A stretch of 64,000 bases of DNA from Scolanthus callimorphus. Lineage: Eukaryota; Cnidaria; Anthozoa; Actiniaria; Edwardsiidae. A program made the position numbers and the translations under genes. Location of the stretch: assembly GCA_033964015.1 (NCBI GenBank), contig CM066912.1, positions 22,803,073-22,867,072 of the forward strand. The letters run 5' to 3'. The notes beneath the pieces were generated by a model. That model did no database searches. It saw only the letters and a program-made list of their open reading frames with translations, and was not told where the DNA came from. This document shows positions 23,083 to 36,900 of this stretch, piece by piece (the stretch's first letter is position 1; each line of letters begins with the position of its first letter).

Positions 23083-23993
23083 CCCTATCCAGACTGGGGG
23101 GGGGGGGGGGGGCTTTTCGAGCCCCCCTCCAGTAAAATCCTGATTACTCTAAAACCACTGCAGCTATGATGGTGAAACTTCGTGACTTTTCCTAAAATTT
23201 ATCTGGGGACATTTGGTGTCAATGACATGTCAGTGTCAACGACCCAGTTTCCATGGCAACCACTTTTTGACATGCATGTTTTGCAAAACTCGAAGAAACG
23301 TGAATTTTTCATATTTCAAGCTTAATGTTGGACAGATTGCCCAATTTATGACTATCGGAGCTTGTACTCCTTAGTAATTATGTACAGGCTAATTAATTTT
23401 TGACACAATCTTTGGGGGGAGGGGTAGGGGGATTTGTTCATTTTAACATATGGTCTAAAACTAGCTCTGGGATTCACAAGTTTCCTTTTAATTCAACTTT
23501 TTGAATGTCAAACACTTCTTTGATGAGTATTTTGCACATTTTGACCATTTTTTTCTCATTGAGTATTTATCTGAAGAGTCAAATGGAAATTAAATGAAAT
23601 CCAAGATGGCGGATCCAAGATGGCGGATCCAAGATGGCGGACAATATTTTCAAAAGTCGTCATTATGACACAAGTTTAATAAAATTTATGTGTTAATGTC
23701 ACAAATTATTACATTTACATTATCTTGATGTTAATTAGTTGGCTTTTAGAGTATTATCTACCAAGTTTTTGGAAGTTAATTAAAATTACTTAAAAATTGA
23801 TAAAACATTGAGAATGACGTCATTGTGACGTCACATTTTGCTCCCACGTGACAAAATAGGTCATTGGTCATTGTGTGAAAGTTTGATGATCATAGCCCAG
23901 TGGTTCCAGAGATATAGAGAGGGGGCCGAATTAGCCCCCCCCCCCCCCCCCCCCCAGTCACAGATGGTCAAAAAAAGCCCAGTCTGGATAGGG
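23083..23993. mobile_element. 911-bp TTAA-flanked non-autonomous element
   Basis: Perfect 16-bp TIR CCCTATCCAGACTGGG (23083-23098) and its complement (23978-23993) are flanked by TTAA on both sides (23079-23082 and 23994-23997). TTAA targets fit piggyBac or Kolobok elements. Long G and C runs lie just inside each end. Three copies of a 15-bp aagatggcggatcc unit sit at about 23604-23641. No transposase. Confidence 0.85.
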
Positions 23994-24365
23994 TTAAAGT
24001 ATTCGAATGCTCAGGTTCGAATGCTCGTATACCCAATACACAACAAATAGAGAATATCCTACTTTATCTTTGCGACTTTAAAGGTTTTTCGATTGATCTG
24101 CGATTTAATTTTAGGCTGGATCTCACAACTGTTTGCGTGGCGAGAAAGTGGGAACCCTGTGGATGACGAATTTTCGCGGGAATCCTAGTTCTAAAAATAG
24201 ACACTTTTCTGACTGTGATTCGGGCGTACAAAGTAAATATGGAAACTCTTGGTAATCCACTCTTGGCCGCACCCTCCTCGTCCTCTGCTGGCCATTGGCT
24301 CTGGGGACGAGATTGTGGCCCAACAAAACAAAACTAAAAAAAATGAAAGATATCAGAAGCATAAA

Positions 24366-24692
24366 AATATATAGAGGATATTACACGGTGGCGCGAAGAT
24401 ATGAGTTTTATTTTCGAGTGGCAAGAACAATATTTTACGAATGAGCGCAGCGTATGAAGTAAAATATTGTTTTTGACACGAGAAAATAAAACTCATATCT
24501 TCAAGCCACCGTGTAATTTTCTTTTTATTATATGGGCAAACCAGAAAAAATCATTACAAATTGATTTACAAGCACTTTTGTTTTGACCGATATCCTCAAT
24601 GGAAAATTTGTCACTGAGGACCCGGATGTAGCTTCGTACGAGATCTACGAGTGGCGTATTTCCCAATAAAACACTCGTGTCCATATAATAAA
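24366..24692 (-). mobile_element. Foldback family 2, copy 1
   Basis: A hairpin with arms around gatatgagttttattttc encloses gcgcagcg. It is followed by a unique arm (cccggatgtagcttcgtacg) and an end reading ccatataataaa. The same layout recurs at 34760, 49889 and 50217 in the other orientation, with a diverged relative at 47213. Confidence 0.75.
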
Positions 24693-24903
24693 ACGTATTA
24701 TTACTGAGCCAATATAAAGAATTGGCGTAGGCAAAATAAGGGGAAATTCTCGGTTTTCCCCTGTCAGTCGGATCCATACATAGGGGCTCCCTGTGCTGTC
24801 TGTTTGTCTAACTCGAGCTCTGATTGGCTGATTTCCCCACACCTGCGCCTCGCCGCGCCTAAATTAGAATTCACCACAACACGGGCCGTCGAAGCAAAAT
24901 GAT

Positions 24904-24981
24904 ATGGAATCCCAAATTCCCAAGACTGTCTTGCCTTTTATTTTGATCCTCTGTTTGTTTTTCAAGCTACAACTCATAAAG
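24904..24981 (+). CDS. Gene B exon 1: signal peptide
   Basis: ATG at 24904 gives MESQIPKTVLPFILILCLFF, a signal-peptide-like start, and runs to ataaag|gtgagt in phase 0. The upstream ATG at 24899 stops after 15 codons. Exon 2 needs phase 1. A weaker donor four bases later (gtga|gtttct) would restore the frame; otherwise an unseen exon or an indel is implied. Confidence 0.45.
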
Positions 24982-27900
24982 GTGAGTTTCTTCGCATATC
25001 CGTACTACAAAATTGGGAACTGGGACATTTTTTTGCTGTGAAAATACCGTGTTTTCCTGCTTCGCGTGACTTAAATTCGCATTCGAAGGTCCGTTTCCCG
25101 TGCTGATTTGACTTTAAATACAACTTTCTGGCTTCTGCCTAAAGGAAAACAATCTTCACTAAAGCAATTTAACATACACTTGGCTCCCAGACGCCTATTT
25201 TATCCTTCTTTCACGCATCAGGCGGATTTTGACCTGGAAATCGTACTATTTTGACCCGAGGGTTGTGGTTCGTCGGTTTCCTTCACACCGCCAGAGATCA
25301 GACTCAATTTCCACAACTCGGGGCCTTGTTTACAAATTACGTTCAAGTAGCAAGACGCAAATAAAATCAGTGTAGAAAGGATCGTGTATAACTAATCAGT
25401 GATATTTCATTGCGTAGGCATTATATGGTAGCTGTTTTCAATTCATTTTTTCTCGAGTAAACATCCATTTGCTTTTGACACGTGTGTATCAAACTGAACT
25501 GTCTCGTTTCAACCGCTATAGGCTTACCGGTGAAAGTTATAGTTTCAATCTCAAACTATTGATTATTAGAACTGTCTGTGGATCTTTAAAATGATTAGAC
25601 GCTAATGAAAACTAGATAATTCCATAAAAAAATATATTTATTGGATTTACTGTACCGGATCGTAAATCGAAATGTAAAGCGCGCTTCGCGATTGGCATCG
25701 GTGTGGTGGTCAGCGGTGTCCGCTTGTAACAGACAAAACGAAGGGGTTTTTAGATTACACAGTAGCCTCTTTGGTAAGCTATTTACTAAAGTCTGCTTTA
25801 ATTGTCCCATACATATGCATTTATAATACCCTCATAGCTTCCAATTCTTTTGAGCCCATGCAATAACATAATTGTACACATAATTTAAAGCTTAGGGTAA
25901 CTGTTTCGTCTATTCCAAGTTCATTCATAGATTTGCACTCACAAAAATTGCATACTATAAGCTTAAATTACTGCATTTTTGTTAAATCTGTGAAGTCCTG
26001 CTAATTAATTTCCAAGTTGGGACACTGTGTAACAACATGTCAGGTCAGTTTTTGAGATATTTGATTCTACAGTACACATGTACATGTATTTATGTTGTAT
26101 AAAAAGTAACGGTTTTCAATTGGTCAAGGAAGGGTTTGCAAAGTTATGAAAATTTCCAGTAACAAGTTTGCAATGTTATTGTGAACTGGGTGAAATATGA
26201 TTACAAAAACAACATGCCGGTGTGGGCTACATCGCTAAGAGCGGGAAAATAAAAATAAATAAATGGACTATTTTAACAGTGTATTTTCTTTTTGCTATAT
26301 AAAACACTTAATGACTGCACCCTCAGGAAACAGCAAGTTTGTTTTCCCCCGAGAGCAGTCATTAAGTGTATAATGTAACAACAGTAGCAATATAAACTGT
26401 AGCTGCATTATACTGTTGAGGTAACTACTGTCAGTAACAACAATAATTAAGTAGATATTTTATGACTGTGAAAAGTGCCACAACAAAGTTGTGATGAGCC
26501 ATAACTGTGACTGTGCCACCACTACGCAGTATCATTCCATATCTACAGCAGGCAAACAGCAGGCCACAATTCATGCCTTGACCACGACAGTGCCACGGCG
26601 TGTTGCAGCACTTTTCACAGTTATACAAAAATCTGCTCTCGTCATAACAAGGATAAAGGAATAAAGTGTAAGTGTTACCTTGCATTTTATTGTTTACTTC
26701 TGTCTCTCTTGAGCTCTAACTTTCTACCATAATGTATATTTCCAGATCTTCCCTTCAATAGTTCAGAATGTGAAGCTTTCGGAATAAAGCACATCATTAT
26801 CTCTTGGATACCTACAGAACAAGGAAACTATTCTATTTACTTTTGTCATCAACCAAGTCCTTGTCAAAATCTATCGCACTTCAAGTTTGGATGCAAAAGC
26901 TCTTCTGCATCAAGACCAGGACACAGACAGCATTGTGATCTAGGAGCAGCAGCAGCATTTGATTTTCCAGAGCCTTTCTCCTATACTATAAGGACTGATA
27001 TTGGTAACTTGACATATACTACAAGGCCATTAAGATGTCCACTTTCAATGATCAGTAAGTATTTTTATTTATGAGAGCCGGAAATTTACTGCTGGTCATC
27101 GGACATTATCCAATCAAAATCACCAAAATGTCAGACCAATTTCCAGATAATATGTCTGGCCAACTTTCCAGTAGAGACAACCAAGAAACAAGTTTTAATG
27201 GACATAATACTCCGATCAAGTAAGAAAAAACGATTTCCAGCTCTGTGTATACAATGCGTTATTAATGAAAAAAAAATTCATTTTGTCCATGATCGTGGTT
27301 GAGATATTGCTCCCCCTGGAATTTCCAGCAGTTTTATTTAGGATAAATAATATATTATTTGCATGCCCTTTCATGGGGAGGGGTGGTACTTCACTTGATA
27401 ATAGGGAAGGTATGTGCCAGTGCGACCTCTGAATGTGGACCCTGTGTTAATAGCGAATTTCATAAGAAAAGTTACCCTGTTCTATGATTTGTATCCAAAT
27501 TGAGACCCTGATACCATGACGTGGATAATACAGAAGTTATGTATCAAAATCTCATAGAAGATAGAACGTCCCTGCTTCATCAACTACACAATCGATACCT
27601 TCTAAGAATGGCTAAAGTCTGGGTGGTCTTCATTATCACACCCCATTCTAGAGTGCATTTTGTCAACGATACCCTGTTCTATCAGCCAAAGGAGAAAAAA
27701 TCGGACCCTGTTTGGCAGCACATGTACCCGTATAGTTCTTGTAAAGAAATCTGGAAAAGAAATAATTCCTAGAGAAGCAGTCTTCTCAAAAACAAGATTA
27801 ACTTTGATCAGGTTGCTACGGTTCAACTGGCACAGCTGTAATTTGATATTTTTGTCAACAGTAAAATGCAATCGCATGACAGGCCTGCGGCTGGTTCCCA

Positions 27901-30900
27901 TACAAGAGAAAGTTCTGGAGTTATCATGGGAGCAGCCTACAATGGGCAGCCTATCCAACCAGCTCTGCTACAGAATATATTATGCTCCAGATCAAGAAGG
28001 GGCAAAGAATCGAGTATGTGATGTGTGATAATTGTCAACTGTCAACTAGTCACCGCTCAGGGGCATAGCCAGGGGGGGGGGGGGGGGGGTGCAAAAGGGC
28101 CAGTGGCCCCCCCTTTCTCTGGAGATTTTCCCACACATTTACTGTATTTGCTGGAGGAAATTTCGTCCCATGTTTTCACTATCTGCCCCCCCCCAACCAA
28201 AATTCCTGGCTATGACCCTGTCCCCTGTTAGCTCAGTGGTACTGTGATGGGCTTTTGTGCCTGAGGTTGGGGGTTCAAACCCCAACTGGACTCCAACACT
28301 CAGACTCTTTATGTAAATCAACTGCCTTTGCTCCAACATCTGCTAATAGTTAGACCTTCACATCTTCTCTGATAAAGATATAAAAATGTAGGTCATGTAA
28401 TGTCAGAAGAGCAGGGGAATAATTGGTCCACATGGATTATTGTCACCAGGGGATCAAATGGCCCATTTCTGTTCAGGGCGAAAAAAACTGTTCCAATTTT
28501 ACAGCTCTGCACTGCAGATACATCCTCTGACTTCTTGACCATTCGCATTCCCTCCTGCTGACAATGAATAATATGCAAGAGTTGCTGTGTCACCATGAAC
28601 CTAAGAGGCAAGACCTCCGCTTGTCCTTGGATAACTGCCAACTGGAGCAAAAATAATAATAAAAATACAATCTTGAAACTTACAGTTATAGGGCCTTGGT
28701 ATGAATTACCATGATTTGAAGTTCAATGCAGTGGCCAGATTTTCCAATGTTAAGTTTAAACTTGAGGTTTTACTTTTTAGCTTATTACTAATGATTACTT
28801 TTTAAACTTATTGTAAAGTGGCTAGCACAGAAATGAATAGAAATATGTAGTATTACTTCTTTTATTATTATTTTCGCTATTCTTTCTGCCTTTCCACAGA
28901 CCTTGACTAGGCTAATAGAGGACTCCTACTCACATACATTCTCGCCGACACTCCTTCCCTACACCAAGTATAAGGTGTATATCCAATGTGCTCTGAGCTG
29001 TACTGGGGGATGGGGTCAGATAGCTGGTCCAGTCACAGCAGTTACCCCAGAAGAAGGTATTGTATGTACATGCCTTTGGACTACGGCATTGCTGCGATTT
29101 TCATAATCTGCAAATTCCGAGCGGCAAACTGCGTTTTAGCTTCCTTAAGGGGCACTCGCACGCTTAATATTGGTCTACCGTGGACATGAAATAAGCAAAA
29201 TTGTAGCCATAAAAACATATGTACAATTGCCCGTAGTAATCAAAATAATCCTACACATTAATAGAAAAACCATTTAAGTCTTAGACAAATGCAATTCTAG
29301 GTTGTTTTGACCTGCTATCGAGCGGATGGAATTGGATTGCGATTTCAGCTATATTCTTGTCAGAGAGGTGGCCAGCAAGCGTGCGAGAGGCTCTTTAATC
29401 AAACCTTTCAAGACAGGCACATGGAGTTTTTTTAGATTTGTTTGCATTTTATGGTGGAAAACTTGGTTTGAAGCCTAGCTAGTCATTAGTTCCAATTAAA
29501 CTCTCAAATCCTACGTGAGATCACCCAGAACTGCTCACTTGTTTGGCTGATGGAAGCCATACCATGGTTGTTAGTTGGGTAGAGTTCCCAGAAAGTGCAG
29601 TAAAAGCATTGAATACAGGCTCTAATTCTGGTTGAACGCCCAGTATCCTATTACTAAAAACGAGGGTTCTCAAGCTGCTACAGCAGGTTGTGCCTCAACT
29701 CGTTACAACCTGTCCGGCTATAGCCTGCTAGCCAGCTATTTGATTATTGGGCACGTGGGATTCCTGTGACACAGGAATCCCGCGCGCCCAAAAAATCAAA
29801 TATCCGAAAAAACCCACTGGAGAGCCGGCTCGCAGGCTAATCCGGTTGTGGCGCTGCTTGTTACCCGACACCTAGACTCTCTCGTGAGCTGGAAATACGA
29901 GCGCGCAAACAAACTACAATGTAGGACTAGGACTTTATTCTCGATTTATGGACGTTCGCCAAAGAAGGGGCTGCAAGCAGTCTAATCCGGTTAGAATGGT
30001 TTGATGACCCGCTACAGCTCCTAAGTTCTGAACAAATAAGAATGTGATTGGCCTGACCTCCGAAAGATCACGAGCTCTGTTATCTTCCCATTTCAGCTCC
30101 TGATAGGCCTCTGCTATTTTCCGAGGCGCCAGACGAGAATGTTGTTAACAAAGATGAGAGAAATGTTACTGTAACAATCAAGGTAAATAATTAGAGGTCG
30201 TTTTCCTTGAAAGATTGCCGAAAAAAGCCCATTGCGCGCTGACATTGCCGCCCCTTCATACCGCGCGATTTGATGTCGTTGATCAACATAAAAACCGCTT
30301 CAGAAATCGCAAATTCCCTCTCCGTGCATTCCTTACCATATGTTTGCCGTATATATAAGACACCATCCACCACTACGCCGTTTTCAAACGAAAACGGATA
30401 CTTTTTGCTCCGGATACAACGCCGAAAACGATCACCGAAAACGGATCAATCCGTTGTGGACGGATGAAAACGATGCTATCTGAAAACGATGACGTCACCA
30501 CAGCAAATCCGAGCAATTTCGCGGGCCGACACATCGAAATGCGGATGCGTTTTCATTATTTGAACATGCGCACTGAATGCATAATAGCGTTTTCGTACGG
30601 ATACGCGATGTAGTATGGACGGGCGAAAACGATAAGTGTGGACGCAAATCTTTTTGAAAACGGAGAGAAGTATCCGTTTTCCTTTGAAAACGGTGTAGCG
30701 TGGACGGGGTCTAAGAGCACACTCGTGCCCATTCTTAACTTTCTTTCCGTTACGGCCTGTCGTATCGGCATTGCGTTACTTTACTGGCGCGCGAATGCTC
30801 AAAGGAAGAGCGAAAAGAATGTATTGACTTCATACCCACCACAATCCTTTGCGTACCTACCGAATTCTTTCCAGAGTCATTCAGAAAGCGTGCAAACCCT

Positions 30901-33900
30901 GGTAAGTAAGTAAGTAAGTAAGTAAGTACTTTATTAACGTCTCAAATCTTCTAGCCGTGCACGAGTGCACTACTAATCGGGGAGACGGTGCACTAGTGCA
31001 CTAGTGTGTATTAGTATTGTGAGTTCTGTGACACTGAGGTTGGGCAACTTCCGACGGTCCTAGTGGTTCTTTAACGTCCCTCTGGTTCCGGTTAGTGTAG
31101 TGTAAACACTGTTAGCCGATGTGGCCTATTACCGCGTTAGTGTGAACAATGCGTTGTTTAACTTTTATCATAGTATCCTTTGAAGGCCAGCTGGAATGGC
31201 AAGGTACAGCGAGTCACTCTCTATTACCAAATGGACGCAGCAACCACACCTCTAACACTGCAGCTAAACATGTCCGTTCACAAGTCCTTTGAATCGCCGT
31301 CAACCTGTAGTCTTGTCCTATCTGCGCAGGGACGAGCGATACATTGTCACTGCCGAGTTTTGTACTCATGCTGGGTGTAGCCCGCCAGTTCACGGTTGAT
31401 AATATTGGCTGAGGACCAAGGTTAGTAACCACGCCTACCGTTGTGCAACTAATAAATATAGACCCGCGATGAGAGCATGTGTTAAGTGTGAACCCTTAAG
31501 GTTACTGAGAACCTTCGCGCACGTCATCAGAAAAAAAATCATACTCGTCCTTAGTTTAACCAAAACATGTCAACCTATATATCGTTGGAAAGCTTATAGA
31601 ATGGACTAGCAGGCTATTGCAAAAAGAAGTAACTTTTTATTAAACAGAATTTGTTTAAAGCTTTTTAAAAAAATTGAGCGTGACATTTTCAAGAGCTATC
31701 GCCGTCGAACTGCTTGACCTTGACTCCCAAGAAACACAACGTTTAAATCCTTAAAGGTGTTTCTCAAAACCGTGTCTTCGTTTTTTAAAATTTTGCTTAC
31801 TTCAAAAGTTATGATTTTTTTTAATTTTTAGAGCGTGAAAATTCTATAAAATTTGACCTTGGAAATTAAAAGTTCCATAACTTTTGAACAACGCAAAATT
31901 TTAAAAAAACGCAGACACGGTTTTTGAGAAACACCTTTAAGGATTAAAACAATGCTTTACTTGGGAGTCAAGGTCAAGCAGTTCGGCAGCGATAGCTCTT
32001 GAAAGTGTCACACCCACATTTTTAATAAAACCTTCAAACAAATTCTGTTTATCAAAAAGTTATTTCTTTTTGTCATAGTCTGCTAGTCCATTTTATAAGC
32101 TTTCCAACGATATATAGGTTGACATGTTTTGGTTAAACAAAGGAGTTGTATGATTTTTTTTCCGAGGAGGTGCGCGAAGGTTCTCAGTAACCTTAATTAA
32201 AGTGCCACTACTATCAAGTTTGAAAATTATTTACTTTATGCCTTATTTGAAAGAGCTGAGGCTCAGAACAAATATGCTTCTTTCCGTTTTCAAAAGTCTT
32301 TTTGGTTCCGAAGATATTAGAGTTTGAATTTTGGCCCCCATTGCTCCAAAGTGTGACATTGCCATGCCCACTTATCTTATTTAGTAGTAGCTCGCTTTTA
32401 GTAACAAGAAAATTGGTTAATTCTGAAATCTGGTTGGGAAAAATCGGGAAATCCTAAAATCGCCTGGGAACCAGGGGGTTGCCATGGCAACCCTAATTGA
32501 TGAGTCACATCACTCTGTTCAAGTCAAGTATTCATTCTGCCAAGTTTGAGCACTCTAACTTCAAGAGGTATAGAGATATACCGCTTTTTAGTATTTAGGC
32601 ATTGATCAAGTTGAGAGTGTGACGTCATCACCCATGCTAATTTGCATATCGTTCTTACCTTAATAACTTCTGAACGAAAAGAGCTATCAAAAAACGGAAA
32701 ACGGCATTGTTCTAGTTTTGCAAAGCTGCCTAACATATGGAGAATTGGCAAAGATTGGAGACTCTAATTTTTGATAATAGTGGCACTTTAAGCGTTTCAA
32801 CACTAGTTGCCTAATCCAATGCTTGTGGAATGAATGCCAACGATGTTCACTTTCCATTCAACGTTCTTCAAGTGAATGCCAACGCTTAGGGAAACCAAAA
32901 AAGACAATGCATCTTGTTTCCTTGGTCAGGACTAAAAGACAAGTCGTACTTATTTTGTCCCATGTGGTTGGTTGTTGAATGGGTTCCGTTTCTGATTGGA
33001 TGGTTGTTGAATGGGTTCCGTTTCTGATTGGTTTGACGGTGAATGGGTTTCGTTTCTGATTGGCCAAGTGTATTTACTTAACGTTTAGTTTTCGACGCTC
33101 ATCTGAAACCCGCTCTACCAAACTCTGGGAACGCAATTGCTGACGAGAGTACGAGGATTGCATAATTTGCTCATATGTCTCACACTAGTGCGCAAGCGCA
33201 AGAAATTTGCTGACAAATATAGAGAATGAACAAAACAGACCAAGATTTGTGACAACACAAATCGGCTCAATTAATATTGGTCTATTCTGTCATTTCTCTC
33301 TATTTGTCTTCGATTATATTGGACATTGCATCCATTTTGGATCCAGATCCACTGCTGTTAGTGTTTTCAGAATTATTTCAAGCGCAATGAATTACTCTTG
33401 TGCTTGTACTTGCGAACGCAAGCACAAGCAAAACTAGTCAATGACCGTTTAAGGTTTGCGCTTCCGTCGCTTATGATTCGTTCTTCTTCCTGCGTTTACG
33501 TGTGAACCATCCTGATGTTGGGGTTACACACGGACGCAAGCGCGGGACCAATCTCGTACCCAGAGCCCGTCATCTTTTGGCCAGCGGCAAGATTCAGGGC
33601 TCTGGGGGAATCCGATTTGTGAGCATGCGTGGTACGCTTGCACTTGCGTTTGCTTGATTCGCAAGCGGAAGGGAATGGAACGTCTTGATTTTTTTGCGTT
33701 TTCGTTCCTGGGATGTTGGGAGAACACTTGAAAAGCGTGAAACTAACTCACCTACGACTTGTGAGTTTTAGCCAGGACTCGAAATTGCGACCTTTGACTT
33801 TGCGACTGTAAAATAATCTAGTTTTGTAGATATCCCTATGAGGTTTGCCTTCAATTGTGCGACGTGGAACTCTCTTTTTGCGACTAAAACTCACCAAGCA

Positions 33901-36900
33901 AGTCGCAAAAGTGCGACTTTTAATACGTGTTCTCCAACAACCCGCGTGCGTTGGTCACATTATAAACATAAACATATGTGTTAAATTGCTTAAATCTATC
34001 GTATAAACCATTTTGTTTTTTCTTAGTGGAGTTTGCACCTGGTCAGGACACCACCTCCCTATGGCACGCATTGTGGGTCTGTTTGGGCATTGTTGGGATC
34101 ACCATTGTCGTTGTCCTATGTATACATAGGTAAGTCGGCACAGGAAGCCTCGTTTTCATACATAAAATATATTAGTATAATTACGCAAGTGATTCTGCGC
34201 GCTGATTGGTCGAGACGATCGTCATATTTTGCTATATACACTTGTAAGTGAATATAACATTGAAAGCATTGCCGAGCGCATTTTATTACGAGAAACTAAA
34301 AAAATACCCCTAAACGCGAATTTTTAGCTATCTTTTGTCGAAGATTTTAAAATTATTTTTAGTAAGTATACTAAAACAATTAGTCGCCTCAGGCTCCGTA
34401 AATATCTGCGAATAGTCACCTCCACTTCGTCTCGGTGCCGAGCAAGCGCACGCCGATATTTACGTCGCCTTCGAAGACTAATTGAATTGTTAATTAGTAT
34501 CCAACAAATCAGTGGATATCCAATTCCGCCCGCTCTGATTGGCTCCTGAAACTGATATTCACTGTTTTGCATCGCGAGAGAGCTTCGGTGTCAATCGCAA
34601 ACCTTATCAGCAACATTGACAATAGTTTCATATTTATGACACAATAATTTCATATGTTTGGTGAATACTAAAACAACTATCACTCAGGGTCGATGAATAG
34701 TGGACCCCTTAGTAATAGTTGAATACTATATGTTTTTCCCATCAACCCCATAAAAGCGTTTATTATATAGACACGAGTGTTTTACTGGGAAATATGTCGC
34801 GCGTATTATTCATTCGAAGTGCATCCGGGAACTTTTTTACATATTTTTGATATCCTCACGTGTGAAGGATATCGTGACGTCATAGCCCGAAGTTTTCAGT
34901 TTTTGTCTATATAATAAAAATAAAATTACACGGTGGCTTGAAGATATGAATTTTATTTTCTCGTGTCAAAAGCAATATTTTACTCAGTCGCTGCGCTCGT
35001 TCGTAAATATTGCTTTTGCCACTCGAAAATAAAATTCATATCTTCGCGCCACCGTGTAATATCCTCTATATATTTCTAGTAGCATATTCCACTGTTTTCT
35101 GAAGGCTGAACATAGAACTACTTGAATGAATTGTCATATCTTTCTAGTCTAAGTAAGGGCCTGTTTATAATTTATATGGACCGAGCCGCCCGATAAGCGG
35201 GCTGGACAGTTTCTGGCCAATTTGCCGGGATGGCTGGCGTCATGACTGGCTTTCCTTACAGAATATGTGTTAATGTCTTTATATGACCAAACGGGCTGGC
35301 CCGGTAGCCGAGATCCGGGGATACCGGTAACCGGGCCAGCCCGCCTTGCTTATAAACACAACACCAATTGGAAAGGAACGCTTAGTCATGACGCGAGGCC
35401 TTCCGGCAAACAGTTCTGGCATATTCCTTGAGAGATAACATTATTTGTTTTTCCTAGAAAATTGAAGAGATCCAGTGAACAGGTTCCACTAGAAGAAAGA
35501 CTTAGAAACCTGGTAAGTGTGGAGCTCCATGGCGCGAAGGAGTTAACAAATAGAACAGATTTCGCATGACTGTGAAAAGTGCCGCGACACGGCGGTACGG
35601 AACCGGGCCTGCTGTAGATACGGAATGAAATCGCGTAGTTGCGGTACGGTCACGGTCGCGGCGCGACACAACTCTTTCGCGGCACTTTCACAGTCCTACG
35701 AAATCTGCTCTAAAACACAGTTCCCGTGACAGCACAGGCTTTATGCAAAACCGAGATATGGTTGGGAGAATTCGAGAGCTGATCAGTGGAAACACGAGCC
35801 GCAGGCGAGTGTTTGCACCTGCTCTAGAATTCTATCCAAGCAAGATTGACTTCTCAATAAATTATTTTGTCTAAAACAAGTTCCTTTTTTTGTAAAAGTT
35901 ATTTGAAATTACCGGCTCGCCAATCACTCTAAAGTGTGACGTCACAACCATGTTTTGCACAGGGAAATGAAACATGGCTCTAAGCCAATCAGAGCGCGCG
36001 TACTATCTAAATTATTTTATAATTTGCTTTGTTGTTGCCTATCTTCTTCTTCCTCGTTTTTGAATTGTTGGATTCTATACCGACAACGCGAAGAGAATTT
36101 ATGTTACACTAAAGTAATGCATTCGTTGAGTATCTTACTTTGTCCGACACAAATCTGCTGTACTTACATTATCTCAACATATATATATATATATATAGAA
36201 GAGGAGAATTGAAGAATGAGCCAAACCAGCAACTTCTAAAGTTGCATAAAATTTATTTATTTTTATGGAACTTTAGAAGTTGCTGGGTTGGCTCATAAAC
36301 CAGCAACTTCTAAAGTTGCATAAAAATGTATTTATTTTTATGGAACTTTAGAAGTTGCTTGTTTGGCTCATTCTTCAATTCTCCTCTTCATTATCAAGCC
36401 GACCAACTGTGAATCCTTTTGCGGATCCTTCTTCTGGTAGGGATTGTTCTGGCTCCACAATTCACCATATTCTACAATATATATATATATTGTAGCGTGG
36501 ATGTCTCGATGGTGTAGTGGTTAGCACATCTGGCTAGGAATCCAGAGGACGTGGGTTCGATTCCCACTCGGGGCAGCATTTTTCTTTATATTCTTTGTGT
36601 TTGTTTATATTTCCTTCTCTGGCTGGTTTCAGCTTGCTTGTGATAATTATGTATTGTAAAAAGGCTTCGTGCCTTCCAGTCGCCTGCTAGAATATAAGAA
36701 AAATCTGTCGGGAAAAAGGCTAGTGTATCTAGTCTACCTACGAAACTATCTGCCCCATAAATTCATCTGCGTACACGCGTGGATGTCTCGATGGTGTAGT
36801 GGTTAGCACATCTGGCTAGGAATCCAGAGGACGTGGGTTGGATTCCCACTCGGGGCAGCATTTTTCTTTGTATTCTTTGTGTTTGTTTATATTTCCTTCT

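Noticed and set aside
28225..28300. Genuine tRNA gene
   Set aside because: A and B boxes are present, but no good anticodon or acceptor stem; better read as a SINE head.
31306..31332. A 22-base intron (gtagtc...gcgcag) to explain the frame offset
   Set aside because: Far shorter than any plausible intron, and removing it leads to the wrong frame.
31401..31440. Strong-looking donor aag|gttagt after gene B exon 6
   Set aside because: All three frames meet a stop before it, so it cannot extend the exon.
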